Assembly (NCBI RefSeq): GCF_014207935.1
Contig: NZ_JACHLL010000005.1
Span: 1 to 64,000, forward strand
Source of the DNA: Pseudomonas fluvialis
GTDB lineage: Bacteria > Pseudomonadota > Gammaproteobacteria > Pseudomonadales > Pseudomonadaceae
DNA: 64,000 nt
Direction: 5' to 3'
Shown here in pieces: positions 12,146-23,005 of this stretch. The number at the start of each line of letters is the position of its first letter. Positions within the stretch are counted from its first letter, which is position 1. Position numbers and translations under genes: made by a program. A model generated the notes under the pieces. That model searched no databases and was not told where the DNA came from. It worked only from the letters and a program-made list of their open reading frames with translations.

Positions 12146-12568
12146 TCAGCCCAGCTCGACAATCTCGTAGTCGTGGGTGATCTCGACACCGGCACGGCCG
12201 AGCATGATCGAGGCCGAGCAGTACTTCTCCGCCGACAGCTCCACCGCACGCTTGACCTGGGCCTCTTTCAGGCCGCGGCCCTTGACCACGAAGTGCAGGT
12301 GAATCTTGGTGAACACCTTGGGGTCTTCATCGGCCCGCTCGGCTTCCAGGAAGGCCTCGCAGCTCTCCACCGGCTGCCGACCCTTTTTCAGGATGCTCAC
12401 CACATCGAAGTTGCTGCAGCCACCCAGACCCAGCAGCACCATCTCCATCGGCCGCACGCCCAGGTTGCGGCCACCGGCTTCCGGCGGGCCATCCATGACC
12501 ACCACATGGCCACTGCCGGACTCGCCCAGGAACATGGCTTCGCCGGCCCACTGGATACGTGCTTTCAT
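12146..12568 (-). CDS. OsmC/YhfA-family protein
   Basis: A 140-residue OsmC-fold protein. The family cysteines are visible in LLGLGGCSNFDVVSIL and AEKYCSASIML. OsmC/Ohr members reduce organic peroxides, but the YhfA branch to which this is closest has no proven substrate. It starts at an ATG 9 nt after GGAG and is transcribed convergently with coq7. It lies beside vfr, as in P. aeruginosa. Confidence 0.88.
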   Translation of the reverse strand: MKARIQWAGEAMFLGESGSGHVVVMDGPPEAGGRNLGVRPMEMVLLGLGGCSNFDVVSILKKGRQPVESCEAFLEAERADEDPKVFTKIHLHFVVKGRGLKEAQVKRAVELSAEKYCSASIMLGRAGVEITHDYEIVELG

Positions 12569-12811
12569 CTAGGGGACTCCACGCTGTATAAAGAAGGGCC
12601 GAAAGCTTAACACAGGCCCCGGATGGCCTTAGATAGGCACTTGAGCTGAGAATGTAGGCGCCCAGGTGTTAGCCAGGTCGCAAAACGCACTATCCGGCAA
12701 GGATGCGTCTGTTAAGCTGGCGCCGGATAACTGGCACACTTAGACGTATAACTAATAAGAAAAATGGCCTCCTAGACAAAGGCTTACCTTTTTTTCTCTC
12801 GGGACTCGGGC

Positions 12812-13456
12812 ATGGTAGCAATTACCCTCACACCCAAAATCAAGAATCTGGACAAGCTGCTCGCGCACTGTCATCGCCGCCGCTACACCGCCAAGAGCAC
12901 CATCATCTACGCTGGCGACCGCTGCGAGACCCTGTTCATCATCATCAAGGGCTCGGTGACCATCCTCATCGAGGATGACGATGGCCGCGAGATGATCATC
13001 GGCTACCTCAATCCCGGCGACTTCTTCGGCGAGATGGGCCTGTTCGACAAGGAAGGCCAGGAGAACGAACGCAGCGCCTGGGTCCGCGCCAAGACCGAGT
13101 GCGAGGTTGGTGAAATCAGCTACGCCAAATTCCGCGAGCTGACCCAGCAGGACCCGGACATTCTCTACACCCTAGGCAACCAGATGGCCGATCGCCTGCG
13201 CAAGACCACGCGCAAGGTCGGTGACCTGGCCTTCCTCGACGTGACCGGACGTGTCGCGCGCACCCTGCTCGACCTGTGCAAGCAGCCGGACGCCATGACC
13301 CACCCCGATGGCATGCAGATCAAGATTACCCGTCAGGAAATCGGCCGCATCGTCGGCTGCTCCCGCGAGATGGTCGGCCGCGTGCTCAAGTCCCTGGAAG
13401 AACAGGGCCTGGTGCATGTCAAAGGCAAGACCATGGTGGTATTTGGTACCCGTTAA
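12812..13456 (+). CDS. vfr: cAMP-binding global regulator Vfr (CRP family)
   Basis: A 214-residue CRP/Vfr protein that binds cAMP and controls virulence, twitching and quorum-sensing genes in P. aeruginosa. The cyclic-nucleotide-binding domain includes [20 protein letters not shown] and the phosphate-binding cassette [21 protein letters not shown]. The C-terminal helix-turn-helix is [20 protein letters not shown]. The 243-bp region upstream (12569-12811) has an AT-rich stretch near 12740-12790 that may hold its promoter, but I could not pick a convincing CRP site there. A terminator follows. Confidence 0.95.
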   Translation: MVAITLTPKIKNLDKLLAHCHRRRYTAKSTIIYAGDRCETLFIIIKGSVTILIEDDDGREMIIGYLNPGDFFGEMGLFDKEGQENERSAWVRAKTECEVGEISYAKFRELTQQDPDILYTLGNQMADRLRKTTRKVGDLAFLDVTGRVARTLLDLCKQPDAMTHPDGMQIKITRQEIGRIVGCSREMVGRVLKSLEEQGLVHVKGKTMVVFGTR

Positions 13457-13477
13457 GGCTGATTGCCCTGATCAACG

Positions 13478-13506
13478 AAAAAGCCCGCCAATAGGCGGGC
13501 TTTTTT
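13478..13506. terminator. Bidirectional terminator between vfr and trpC
   Basis: A perfect 12-bp stem (13478-13489 with 13494-13505), an AATA loop and a T-run end vfr. The A-run at the left side makes it usable for the convergent trp operon as well. Confidence 0.92.
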
Positions 13507-13518
13507 GTACCGGCACAT

Positions 13519-14355
13519 TCAATCCGGATCGGCACCCAGTTGCACCGGCGCCTTGCCGGGGAAGAACAGGCGCTGCAACTCGACACCCGGCTCCTCGGCA
13601 CGCATGAAGGCTTCGCCAACGAGGAAGGCATGCACCTCGTTGATTTCCATCAGCTCAACATCGGCGCGGTTGAGAATGCCGCTCTCGGTAATCACCAGAC
13701 GGTCGCTAGGAATCTGCGGCAACAGGTCCAGCGTGGTATCCAGACTCACCTCAAAAGTGTGCAGATTGCGGTTATTGATGCCCACCAGCGGCGTATCGAG
13801 CACATTCAGCGCCCGCTCCAGCTCGCTGGCATCGTGCACCTCCACCAGCACATCGAGGCCGACATCCTTGGCGGTCGCGGCCAGCTCGGCCATGCGCCCG
13901 TCATCCAGCGCGGAGACGATCAGCAGCACGCAGTCGGCGGCCAGCGCACGGGCCTCGACAATCTGATAGGGGTCAACCATGAAGTCCTTGCGGATCACCG
14001 GCAGACTGCACGCCGCGCGCGCTTCGCGCAGGTAATCATCCGCGCCCTGGAAGAAGTCGATATCGGTCAGCACCGACAGGCAGGTAGCGCCGCCTGCGGC
14101 GTAGCTGCGGGCAATCTCTGCCGGAACGAAATGCTCGCGCAGCACCCCCTTGCTCGGCGAAGCCTTCTTCACCTCGGCAATCACCGCCGGCTCACGGCGC
14201 GCCACGCGGGCCTGCAGGGCCGCGGCGAAGCCGCGTGGCGCATCGGCACCGCGCGCCAGCGCCTCGATCTCGGCGAAGCTCACCTGGGCACGGCGCTCGG
14301 CGACTTCCTCGAATTTGCGGGCGATGATCTTTTCCAGCACGGTGGGCAGGCTCAC
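13519..14355 (-). CDS. trpC: Indole-3-glycerol phosphate synthase
   Basis: TrpC closes the indole ring from CdRP in tryptophan synthesis. The 278-residue TIM-barrel carries the family text [48 protein letters not shown] and [18 protein letters not shown]. It starts with GTG, overlapping the trpD stop as GTGA, so translation is coupled. It is the last gene of the minus-strand trpE-G-D-C run. It is monofunctional, without the fused trpF of enterics. Confidence 0.95.
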   Translation of the reverse strand: MSLPTVLEKIIARKFEEVAERRAQVSFAEIEALARGADAPRGFAAALQARVARREPAVIAEVKKASPSKGVLREHFVPAEIARSYAAGGATCLSVLTDIDFFQGADDYLREARAACSLPVIRKDFMVDPYQIVEARALAADCVLLIVSALDDGRMAELAATAKDVGLDVLVEVHDASELERALNVLDTPLVGINNRNLHTFEVSLDTTLDLLPQIPSDRLVITESGILNRADVELMEINEVHAFLVGEAFMRAEEPGVELQRLFFPGKAPVQLGADPD

Positions 14356-15398
14356 GCTTGATTCTCCTGTTGGAAGACGGCGGTAAAGGACACCAGCTCA
14401 TCGAGCTTTTCCCAGGCCAGCCCGGTGTGCAGGGCATCCTGCGCCAGGTGCATGCCTTCCTTCAGGCTGCTGGCGTGGTCGGCAGCGTAGAGTGCCGCAC
14501 CGGCGTTGAGCACAATCATGTCGGCGGCCTTCTGGCCGTTTTCGGTCTTGCGCTTGCCCAGCGCATCGCGAATCAGCGCCAGCGATTCCTGCGCGTCGTT
14601 GACCGACAGACCGATCAGCGTCTGGCTCTTGATGCCGAAGTCTTCCGGCTGAATCTGGTACTCGCGGATATCTCCGTCCTTGAGTTCGGCGACAAAGGTC
14701 GGCGCCGCTAGGCTGATTTCGTCCAGACCGTCGCTGGCATGCACCACCAGCACATGCTCGCTGCCCAGGCGCTGCAGCACTTCGGCCAGCGGCCGGCACA
14801 GGGCCTGACTGAACACGCCGAGCACCTGATGCTTGACCCCCGCCGGATTGGTCATCGGGCCCAGCATGTTGAAGATCGTGCGCAGCCCCAGCTCGCGGCG
14901 CGGGCCAATGGCATGCTTCATGGCGCCGTGATGGGCCGGGGCGAACATGAAGCCGACGCCGACACTTTCCACACAGCGCGCCACTTCCTCGGGCTTCAGA
15001 TTCAGATAAACCCCAGCCGCCTCCAGCAGGTCGGCGCTGCCGCTCTTGCCGGATACTGCGCGGTTGCCATGCTTGGCCACCTTGCCGCCGGCCGCCGCCA
15101 CGACAAATGCCGCCGCGGTGGAGACGTTGAAGATGTTCATGCCGTCGCCGCCGGTACCGCAGGTATCGACCAAGCGCTCGGCATTGATGGTTACCGGTGC
15201 TGCCAGCTCACGCATCACGCTGGCGGCACCGACGATCTCGTCGATGGTCTCACTCTTCATGCGCATGCCCATGAGGAAGGCACCGATCTGCGCATCGGTG
15301 CACTGGCCGGTCATGATCTCGCGCATCACGTCCTGCATTTCGGCCGTGCTCAGATCGAGGTTGTTGACCACCCGGTTGAGGGCTTCCTTGATATTCAT
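14352..15398 (-). CDS. trpD: Anthranilate phosphoribosyltransferase
   Basis: TrpD joins anthranilate and PRPP. The 348-residue protein shows the PRPP-binding glycine loop [20 protein letters not shown] and the [15 protein letters not shown] motif. It overlaps trpG (ATGA) and trpC (GTGA), as expected in the pseudomonad trpGDC unit. Confidence 0.96.
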   Translation of the reverse strand: MNIKEALNRVVNNLDLSTAEMQDVMREIMTGQCTDAQIGAFLMGMRMKSETIDEIVGAASVMRELAAPVTINAERLVDTCGTGGDGMNIFNVSTAAAFVVAAAGGKVAKHGNRAVSGKSGSADLLEAAGVYLNLKPEEVARCVESVGVGFMFAPAHHGAMKHAIGPRRELGLRTIFNMLGPMTNPAGVKHQVLGVFSQALCRPLAEVLQRLGSEHVLVVHASDGLDEISLAAPTFVAELKDGDIREYQIQPEDFGIKSQTLIGLSVNDAQESLALIRDALGKRKTENGQKAADMIVLNAGAALYAADHASSLKEGMHLAQDALHTGLAWEKLDELVSFTAVFQQENQA

Positions 15399-15991
15399 GC
15401 GCGTACGCCCCCCTGTTGCTTGAGGAAGTTGGCAAACAGCTCGTGTCCCTGTTCGGTCAGGATGGACTCGGGGTGGAACTGCACGCCCTCGATATTCAGG
15501 GTCTTGTGGCGCAGGCCCATGATCTCGTCCACCGAGCCGTCCTCGAACTGGGTCCAGGCAGTCATTTCCAGGCAGTCCGGCAGCGTCTCGCGCTTGACCA
15601 CCAGCGAGTGGTAGCGAGTCACGGTCAGCGGCTTGTTGAGGCCGGCGAACACGCCCTTGTCCTCGTGGAATACCGGGCTGGTCTTGCCGTGCATCACCTG
15701 ACGGGCGCGCACCACGTCACCGCCGAAGGCCTGGCCGATGCTCTGGTGCCCCAGGCACACGCCGAGGATCGGCAGCTTGCCGGCAAAGTGCAGGATGGCC
15801 TCGATGGACACACCCGCCTCGGTCGGCGTACAGGGGCCGGGCGAAACCACGATGCGCTCAGGCTTGAGCGCTTCGATTTCGGCGACGGTCAGCTCATCGT
15901 TGCGAATCACATGGACATCGGCACCCAGCTCGCCCAGGTACTGCACCACGTTGTAGGTAAAGGAGTCGTAGTTATCGATCATCAGCAGCAT
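15395..15991 (-). CDS. trpG: Anthranilate synthase component II (glutamine amidotransferase)
   Basis: This 198-residue class I amidotransferase supplies ammonia to TrpE. The triad is visible in [15 protein letters not shown] (cysteine) and [14 protein letters not shown] (histidine and glutamate). An ATG with GGGAG upstream begins [19 protein letters not shown]. It lies only 13 nt after trpE. In P. aeruginosa this junction is split by pyocin genes, so here trpE and trpG can form one transcript. Confidence 0.96.
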   Translation of the reverse strand: MLLMIDNYDSFTYNVVQYLGELGADVHVIRNDELTVAEIEALKPERIVVSPGPCTPTEAGVSIEAILHFAGKLPILGVCLGHQSIGQAFGGDVVRARQVMHGKTSPVFHEDKGVFAGLNKPLTVTRYHSLVVKRETLPDCLEMTAWTQFEDGSVDEIMGLRHKTLNIEGVQFHPESILTEQGHELFANFLKQQGGVRA

Positions 15992-16004
15992 GTTGGCGTC
16001 TCCC

Positions 16005-17498
16005 TTACTGCACAGACTGTTCGGCGAGGCTGACCGCGCGGAACATGGCGCGACGCTTGTTCAGGGTTTCTTCCCACTCCAGCGCGGGCTGCGAGTCGGC
16101 CACGATGCCGGCGCCGGCCTGCACATGCAGCTCGCCGTCCTTGATCACCGCCGTGCGGATGGCAATCGCCGTATCCATATTGCCGTTCCACGCCAGATAG
16201 CCCACGGCACCGCCGTAGACGCCACGCTTGACCGGCTCCAGCTCGTCGATGATTTCCATCGCGCGCACCTTGGGCGCACCGGACAGGGTGCCGGCCGGCA
16301 GGATGGCACGCAGGGCGTCCATGGCGCTCAGCCCCCTCTTCAGATGGCCGGTGACGTTGGAAACAATGTGCATGACGTTGGAATAACGCTCGATGACCAT
16401 CTGCTCGGTGACCTTCACCGTGCCGGTGGTCGAGACCCGGCCGACGTCGTTGCGGCCGAGGTCGATCAGCATCAGGTGCTCGGCAATCTCCTTGGCGTCG
16501 GCCAGCAGGTCCTGCTCCAGCGCCAGATCGGCCTCCTCGGTCGCGCCGCGCGGACGGGTACCGGCGATGGGGCGCACGGTGACCAGCTCGTCCTCCACGC
16601 GCACCAGCACTTCCGGCGAGGAACCCACCACGTGGAAGTCACCGAAGTTGAAGAAGTACATGTACGGCGTCGGGTTGATGCAGCGCAGGGCGCGGTACAG
16701 GTCGATCGGCGCGGCCTGGAACGGGATCGACATGCGCTGGGAAATCACCACCTGCATGCAGTCACCGGCCAGGATGTAGTCCTTGATGCGGTTGACCGCC
16801 GCCTCGTAGTCGTCGCGCTTGAAGCTGGAGACGAAATCGGGCTCCGCACCGGCCGGCAGCGCCAGGTTCACCCCCAGACGCGGGGTGATCGGCTGGCGCA
16901 GTTTGTCCAGCAGGCTGCGCAGCTGAGCCTGGGCGGACTCATAGGCATCGGCCTGCGCCGGATCGGCGAGCACGATGGCGTGGATTTTCCCGGCCAGATT
17001 GTCGAATACGACGACCGCATCCGAGACCATCAGCAGGATATCCGGGGTACCCAGTGGATCAGGATTCGGGCACTGCGCCAGTTTCTTCTCGACATAGCGC
17101 ACGCTGTCGTAGCCGAAGTAACCGACCAGGCCGCCATTGAAACGCGGCAGACCGCTCAGCGTCGGCACGCGATAGCGCGCCTTGAACTGCTCGACGAAGT
17201 CCAGCGGATCGGCGCAGTCATGCCGCTCGGTTTCAATGCCGTCAACACTGACCGTGACCTGATGCCCATAGGCACGCAGCACCGTACGCGCCTGCAGACC
17301 GATGATGGAGAAACGTCCCCACTTCTCACCGCCCTGAACCGATTCGAGCAGGTAGGAGTTCGGCGCGTCAGCCAGTTTCAGGTAGATCGACAGCGGCGTG
17401 TCGAAGTCGGCCAGGGTTTCGAACGACAGGGGGATGCGGTTGTAGCCTTCGGCTGCCAAACGCAGGAACTCTTCACGGGAAATAGCTTCGTGGTTCAT
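16005..17498 (-). CDS. trpE: Anthranilate synthase component I
   Basis: TrpE converts chorismate to anthranilate and is feedback-inhibited by tryptophan. The 497-residue protein has the N-terminal regulatory region with [18 protein letters not shown] and the chorismate-binding domain with [30 protein letters not shown] and [23 protein letters not shown] site lies before the ATG. The transcript begins with a tryptophan-rich leader peptide and a hairpin, indicating control by attenuation. Confidence 0.97.
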   Translation of the reverse strand: MNHEAISREEFLRLAAEGYNRIPLSFETLADFDTPLSIYLKLADAPNSYLLESVQGGEKWGRFSIIGLQARTVLRAYGHQVTVSVDGIETERHDCADPLDFVEQFKARYRVPTLSGLPRFNGGLVGYFGYDSVRYVEKKLAQCPNPDPLGTPDILLMVSDAVVVFDNLAGKIHAIVLADPAQADAYESAQAQLRSLLDKLRQPITPRLGVNLALPAGAEPDFVSSFKRDDYEAAVNRIKDYILAGDCMQVVISQRMSIPFQAAPIDLYRALRCINPTPYMYFFNFGDFHVVGSSPEVLVRVEDELVTVRPIAGTRPRGATEEADLALEQDLLADAKEIAEHLMLIDLGRNDVGRVSTTGTVKVTEQMVIERYSNVMHIVSNVTGHLKRGLSAMDALRAILPAGTLSGAPKVRAMEIIDELEPVKRGVYGGAVGYLAWNGNMDTAIAIRTAVIKDGELHVQAGAGIVADSQPALEWEETLNKRRAMFRAVSLAEQSVQ

Positions 17499-17535
17499 AA
17501 ATCAGCCTCGTGGCATGAGGGTGTACGGTCATGGG

Positions 17536-17560
17536 CAAACGCGCCGGCAGGCCGGCCAGG
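17536..17560 (-). promoter_or_regulatory. Candidate trp attenuator hairpin
   Basis: On the minus strand, just after the leader peptide stop, GCCGG and CCGGC form a GC stem around a CCTG loop, followed by GCGTTTGCC. The end of the leader frame (CGCGCC in TGGCGCGCC) can pair instead with GGCGCG of the 3' arm, which would give mutually exclusive structures. The U-run is short, so its strength as a terminator is uncertain. Confidence 0.5.
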
Positions 17561-17566
17561 ACGAGA

Positions 17567-17635
17567 TCAGGCGCGCCAGCGCCAACGGGCCAGGGCCTTG
17601 ATCACGTTCATCCAGTGTTTGCGCCTGAAATTCAT
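17567..17635 (-). CDS. trpL: trp operon leader peptide
   Basis: A 22-codon minus-strand frame begins with ATG at 17635 and ends with TGA at 17567. It has Trp at codons 8, 18 and 20; codons 16-22 read A-R-W-R-W-R-A. It lies 68 nt before the trpE ATG and is followed by a GC-rich hairpin. Three Trp codons in 22, placed in front of trpE, are the signature of ribosome-mediated attenuation, which has been described for trpE in pseudomonads. A weak purine-rich GGTGG is upstream. It is normally too short for gene finders. Confidence 0.82.
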   Translation of the reverse strand: MNFRRKHWMNVIKALARWRWRA

Positions 17636-17691
17636 AAAGAAGCCACCACGATCTGATCTCTTCGGCGGGAAAAGCCTGAAGTCGAGGCACA

Positions 17692-18393
17692 CTACCCCAG
17701 CCCCCCAGTCGAATCAACCAGCTGGCGCAGGTCATCCAGCACCAGCGCCGGCTGCTCCTCGGCAATCGGCCGTCCATGGTTGTAGCCATAGGTCAGCGCC
17801 ACGCAGGGCACACCCGCGGCACGCGCGGCCAGTACATCATTGCGTGAGTCACCGACAAACAGCGCCTGGATTGGCGCCACCGCCGCCTCGGCCAGCACCC
17901 AGTTGAGCGCTGCCGGGTCAGGTTTCTGCACCGGCAGGCTGTCGCCACCCAGCACCCACCGGAAATAACCGTCCAGCCCCTTCTCCGCCAGCAGCGGGCC
18001 AACGAACTGGGTCGGCTTGTTGGTCACCAGCGCCAGCGGCACCGCACGGGCCTGCAGCCAGTCGAGGCACTCACGCACGCCGGGGTAAACGGTACTCAGG
18101 GCATGGCAGTCGGCATACGCTGAAAGGAACAGCTGATGCGCCGGCGCGGCCTGCTCATCCGTAATGGCGCTGTGCTCAAGATCATCGGCCAGGGCCCGGC
18201 GCACCAGCACCTTCGAGCCATTGCCAACCCAGTCACGCACCTTGGCCACGCCAGCCGGGGGGCGACCCAACTGACCAAGCATCCGGTCGATGGCCGCGGC
18301 CAGATCCGGCACCGAGTCCAGCAGGGTGCCATCCAGATCGAACATCACCAGACGCGGCAATTCACCACCAAACAGCTGGTGCAGCGCGATCAC
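17692..18393 (-). CDS. gph: Phosphoglycolate phosphatase
   Basis: A 233-residue HAD-superfamily phosphatase that removes 2-phosphoglycolate. Motif I is [14 protein letters not shown], motif II lies in LALVTNKPT and motif III/IV in KPDPAALNW and [16 protein letters not shown]. It begins with GTG, overlapping the rpe stop as GTGA, so the two are translationally coupled. The trp leader lies downstream in the same direction. Confidence 0.92.
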   Translation of the reverse strand: MIALHQLFGGELPRLVMFDLDGTLLDSVPDLAAAIDRMLGQLGRPPAGVAKVRDWVGNGSKVLVRRALADDLEHSAITDEQAAPAHQLFLSAYADCHALSTVYPGVRECLDWLQARAVPLALVTNKPTQFVGPLLAEKGLDGYFRWVLGGDSLPVQKPDPAALNWVLAEAAVAPIQALFVGDSRNDVLAARAAGVPCVALTYGYNHGRPIAEEQPALVLDDLRQLVDSTGGLG

Positions 18394-19064
18394 GCACGCA
18401 CCTGGGCCAGCTCGGCGCGCATGGCATCGATCACCGCCTTGTAGTCGGCTTGGTTGAAGATGGCCGAACCGGCCACGAAGGTATCGGCACCGGCCTCGGC
18501 GATGGCGCGGATGTTCTGCACATTCACCCCGCCGTCGATCTCCAGGCGAATATCACGGCCACTGGCATCGATCAGCGCGCGCGCCTCACGCAGCTTGTCG
18601 AGGGTACCGGGGATGAACTTCTGCCCGCCAAAGCCCGGGTTCACACTCATCAGGAGGATCATATCGACCTTGTCCATCACGTACTTGAGCACATCCAGCG
18701 GTGTGGCCGGATTGAACACCAGACCCGCCTTGCAACCACCATCCTTGATCAGTTGCAGGGAGCGGTCGATGTGCTCCGAGGCTTCGGGGTGGAAGGTGAT
18801 GTAACTGGCACCTGCCTCGATGAAATCACCGATGATGCGATCCACCGGCTTGACCATCAGGTGCGCATCGATCGGCGCGGTAATGCCGTACTTGCGCAGC
18901 GCCGAGCAGACCATCGGGCCGATGGTCAGGTTGGGCACGTAGTGATTGTCCATCACATCGAAATGGACGATATCGGCACCGGCGGCCAGAACGTTGTCCA
19001 CTTCCTCGCCCAGACGGGCAAAGTCGGCAGACAGAATCGACGGAGCAATGGCAAACGGCTGCAT
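18390..19064 (-). CDS. rpe: Ribulose-phosphate 3-epimerase
   Basis: This pentose phosphate enzyme interconverts ribulose-5-phosphate and xylulose-5-phosphate. The 224-residue TIM-barrel has the family text [47 protein letters not shown] and EIDGGVN. The ATG at 19064 follows GAGGTG; the five further upstream codons are not conserved. It is the first gene of an rpe-gph pair, reading toward trpE as in P. aeruginosa. Confidence 0.96.
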   Translation of the reverse strand: MQPFAIAPSILSADFARLGEEVDNVLAAGADIVHFDVMDNHYVPNLTIGPMVCSALRKYGITAPIDAHLMVKPVDRIIGDFIEAGASYITFHPEASEHIDRSLQLIKDGGCKAGLVFNPATPLDVLKYVMDKVDMILLMSVNPGFGGQKFIPGTLDKLREARALIDASGRDIRLEIDGGVNVQNIRAIAEAGADTFVAGSAIFNQADYKAVIDAMRAELAQVRA

Positions 19065-19185
19065 GCGGCACCTCGGCAAGTCAGGAAGGCGCCTAGTGTA
19101 CCCGAGCCTCCCGCGGGCTGCCGCCTGCGCCTGACAAAGCCCCTGGCAACCGGCTAGTCTTTGCTCATGTCACAGGAGATTCGTC

Positions 19186-20265
19186 ATGCCGTCGAAACAC
19201 CTCGCCCCACTTGCCCTGCTTCTGCTCAGCCTGCACGCCAGCGCCGAAGAGGCGCCTGCAGCCCCAGCAGCCCCAAGCGATAGCAGTAGCGCCACGACCC
19301 CAGCCGCGCCGGCTGAAACGGCGCCGCCAGCCGACGATGCCGCCGGCGGAGCCAGTGGCACCGACACGACCAGCAGTGAAGCCGCCCCCAGCGAAGCCCC
19401 CATTCGCGTCGAACCGGCACCCGTGAGTGTCGAACAGGCGCAAGGGCTGCAGAACCAGTTGAGCGCCGACGAACAGCAACAGCTGAAGGCCGGCGACGAG
19501 TCCTTTCTCGCACTCTGGCTGCCCGCCAATGCAGGCACCGCCACCGGCATCGTGGTGATTGTGCCGGGTGACGGTGAGAGCGCCGATTGGCCGCAGGTGG
19601 TCAGTCCGCTGCGCAAGAAATTACCGAATGCCGGCTGGTCGACCCTTAGCCTGACCCTGCCGGACCCGCAAGCTCCCAGCCTGCCGCCCCGCCCGGAAGC
19701 CGCCGCAGCACCTGCCAGCACAGCTGCCGAAGATGCCGGCGCGGTGCCAGCCGATAGCGGCACCGAAGCCGCGTCCGCAGAGGCCGAGGATGCTCCCGCC
19801 AGCCCGGCAGCTGACCCTGCCACCGCCCAGACCAGCCAGCAGCAGAGCGTTTTCGCCCGCATCGACGCAGCCGTGGCCGCTGCCCGCCAGGAAAAACCCG
19901 AGCGTCTGGTGCTGCTCGGCCATGGCAGCGGCGCCTACTGGGCGGCGCAATACCTCAGCGAGAAGAAACCGGACGATATTCAGAACCTGCTGCTGGTCTC
20001 GCCCCAACAGCCCAAAGGCTTCACCGGCAACGGCGAGGAGCTGCTCGCCAGCCTCAAACTGGCCACGGGTGATTTCTACTACAAGGATCAGGCACCGGAC
20101 CGCCAGGCGGCGCTCAAGCGCATGCAGGCCGGCAAGCGTCAGCAGCACCCGGCCTATATCCAGGTCGCCATGAAAGCCCTACCGGGCAATGCCGAGATCG
20201 AGGCGGAGCAGCTGTTCCGGCGCATTCGTGGCTGGCTGGATCTGCAGATCAAAGCGGCGCCCTGA
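19186..20265 (+). CDS. Secreted DUF3530-type alpha/beta-hydrolase-like protein
   Basis: A 359-residue protein with a signal peptide (about 1-20), a long Ala/Pro/Ser/Glu low-complexity linker and a hydrolase-like region with VVIVPGDGESADW and the nucleophile-elbow-like LLGHGSGAYWAAQYL. A second low-complexity Ala/Glu insertion sits in the middle (about 168-215). This matches the DUF3530 family, of unknown function, as at PA0599. AGGAGA precedes the ATG. The TGA stop overlaps the first bases of an intergenic repeat element. Confidence 0.75.
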   Translation: MPSKHLAPLALLLLSLHASAEEAPAAPAAPSDSSSATTPAAPAETAPPADDAAGGASGTDTTSSEAAPSEAPIRVEPAPVSVEQAQGLQNQLSADEQQQLKAGDESFLALWLPANAGTATGIVVIVPGDGESADWPQVVSPLRKKLPNAGWSTLSLTLPDPQAPSLPPRPEAAAAPASTAAEDAGAVPADSGTEAASAEAEDAPASPAADPATAQTSQQQSVFARIDAAVAAARQEKPERLVLLGHGSGAYWAAQYLSEKKPDDIQNLLLVSPQQPKGFTGNGEELLASLKLATGDFYYKDQAPDRQAALKRMQAGKRQQHPAYIQVAMKALPGNAEIEAEQLFRRIRGWLDLQIKAAP

Positions 20266-20406
20266 GAACCTGTTAAAAGTCTGCTGCGCGTCGGAAAAAC
20301 TGCGTTGAAAGTGGCTTCGGAATGCTCATTTACCACTCGTAAACTCCGCTTCCTCAGCCACTTTCGCCTTGTTTTTCTCTAGCTCGCGAGACCTTGAACA
20401 GGTTCT
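20265..20406. repeat. Palindromic MITE-like intergenic repeat, copy A
   Basis: A 142-bp element with imperfect terminal inverted repeats (AGAACCTGTTAAAAGTCT and AGACCTTGAACAGGTTCT). It is an imperfect palindrome throughout: GAAAAAC/GTTTTTC (20294-20300 with 20371-20377), GAAAGTGGCT/AGCCACTTTC (20307-20316 with 20356-20365) and a central TTTAC/GTAAA. A second copy is at 28177-28319. It carries no transposase and would need one in trans. Confidence 0.85.
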
Positions 20407-20416
20407 GACTCCGCGT

Positions 20417-21189
20417 TCAGCGAAACCCGCGCTGCTCACGCACCTTGGCATAGGCGCTGTGCAACTCGCGGGTACGCTCGGTGGCGGCCCGCAGCTGCGC
20501 CTGACTCGCACCCTGCCCCGCCAGTTTGTCGGGATGGTTCAGACTGAGCAGCTTGCGATAGGCACGCTTGACCTGCTCCGCCGAGCTGGCCTCCGACACG
20601 CCCAGCAGTGTGAGGGCCTTTGCATAGTCATCGTGCCGGCGCACGGGCGCACTGCGCTTGACCACAGGCTCAAACTCGGCCGCCAACTGTTCCACTCGCT
20701 CAGCAGGCAGTCCCATCCAGCGCCCCCACAGACGGATGCGCTCGCCACTAGCCACCGACACGGCACCGCCCGCACGCGCCATCGCCCAGCAACTGCGCAA
20801 CCAGTTTTCGGCCCGCACCGCATCCCGCCGCAACGGCAGCAGACTCAGGCGCCAGCCGCGCTCGTGGTGTTTGCCGCGACCAAACGCAGCAATCGCCAAC
20901 GTCTGCTGCGCCTCATCCAGCCCCAGACGCTTCATCTCGCCACGCGCCAGACGAATATGCTCGGGCAATACGCGCCCATCGCCCTTGGCCACTCGCCCCA
21001 GCAGCATGAACAACAGCTCATCACCATGCGGCAACACCTGCCCACGCAGTCGTCGCACGAAGGTCGGCCAGGAATCGAGCTGCAAACGGCGATCAAGCAG
21101 ATAGCCGAGCAAGCCGCCCAGCAAGGCACCTGGAATACTGGCCAGCGCCAGCCCGGCGGCCGCCCCCAGCAAGGTGGCCGGCCAGCGCA

Positions 21190-21190
<1 letters not shown>
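20417..21190 (-). CDS. djlA: DjlA-like co-chaperone with TerB and J domains
   Basis: A 257-residue protein with an N-terminal glycine-rich hydrophobic anchor (about 5-32), a TerB-like helical domain (about 50-160) and a C-terminal J domain (about 190-255) holding the HPD motif in LLSLNHPDKLAGQ. DjlA-type proteins stimulate DnaK from the inner membrane. The ATG overlaps the TGA of murU by one base, so it is the third gene of an amgK-murU-djlA operon. Confidence 0.88.
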
Positions 21191-22880
<1,690 letters not shown>

Positions 22881-23005
22881 GCAGAGGGTTCTCCGGGAAT
22901 GCTGGCCGTTGTACGGGTCATGCTTTATTATCCTGCATCTTTTTCAGCCCATCGAGAGGCGTGCGGTCCTTGGGCCGATACGCGCAGGAAGCTCGGACTA
23001 ACAAG

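Noticed and set aside
15990..17906. A 638-codon plus-strand frame opposite trpE
   Set aside because: Shadow of trpE in high-GC DNA, rich in His/Arg/Gln; the minus-strand gene is certain.
20326..20511. Small frames sharing RTCSxSRELE-like peptides at both palindromic repeats (also inside 28239-28922)
   Set aside because: They are translations of the repeat element itself, not a protein family; the similarity comes from the shared DNA.
22881..23005. A TTGTAC and TATTAT promoter pair before lptD
   Set aside because: The spacing is 11 bp, too short for sigma-70.
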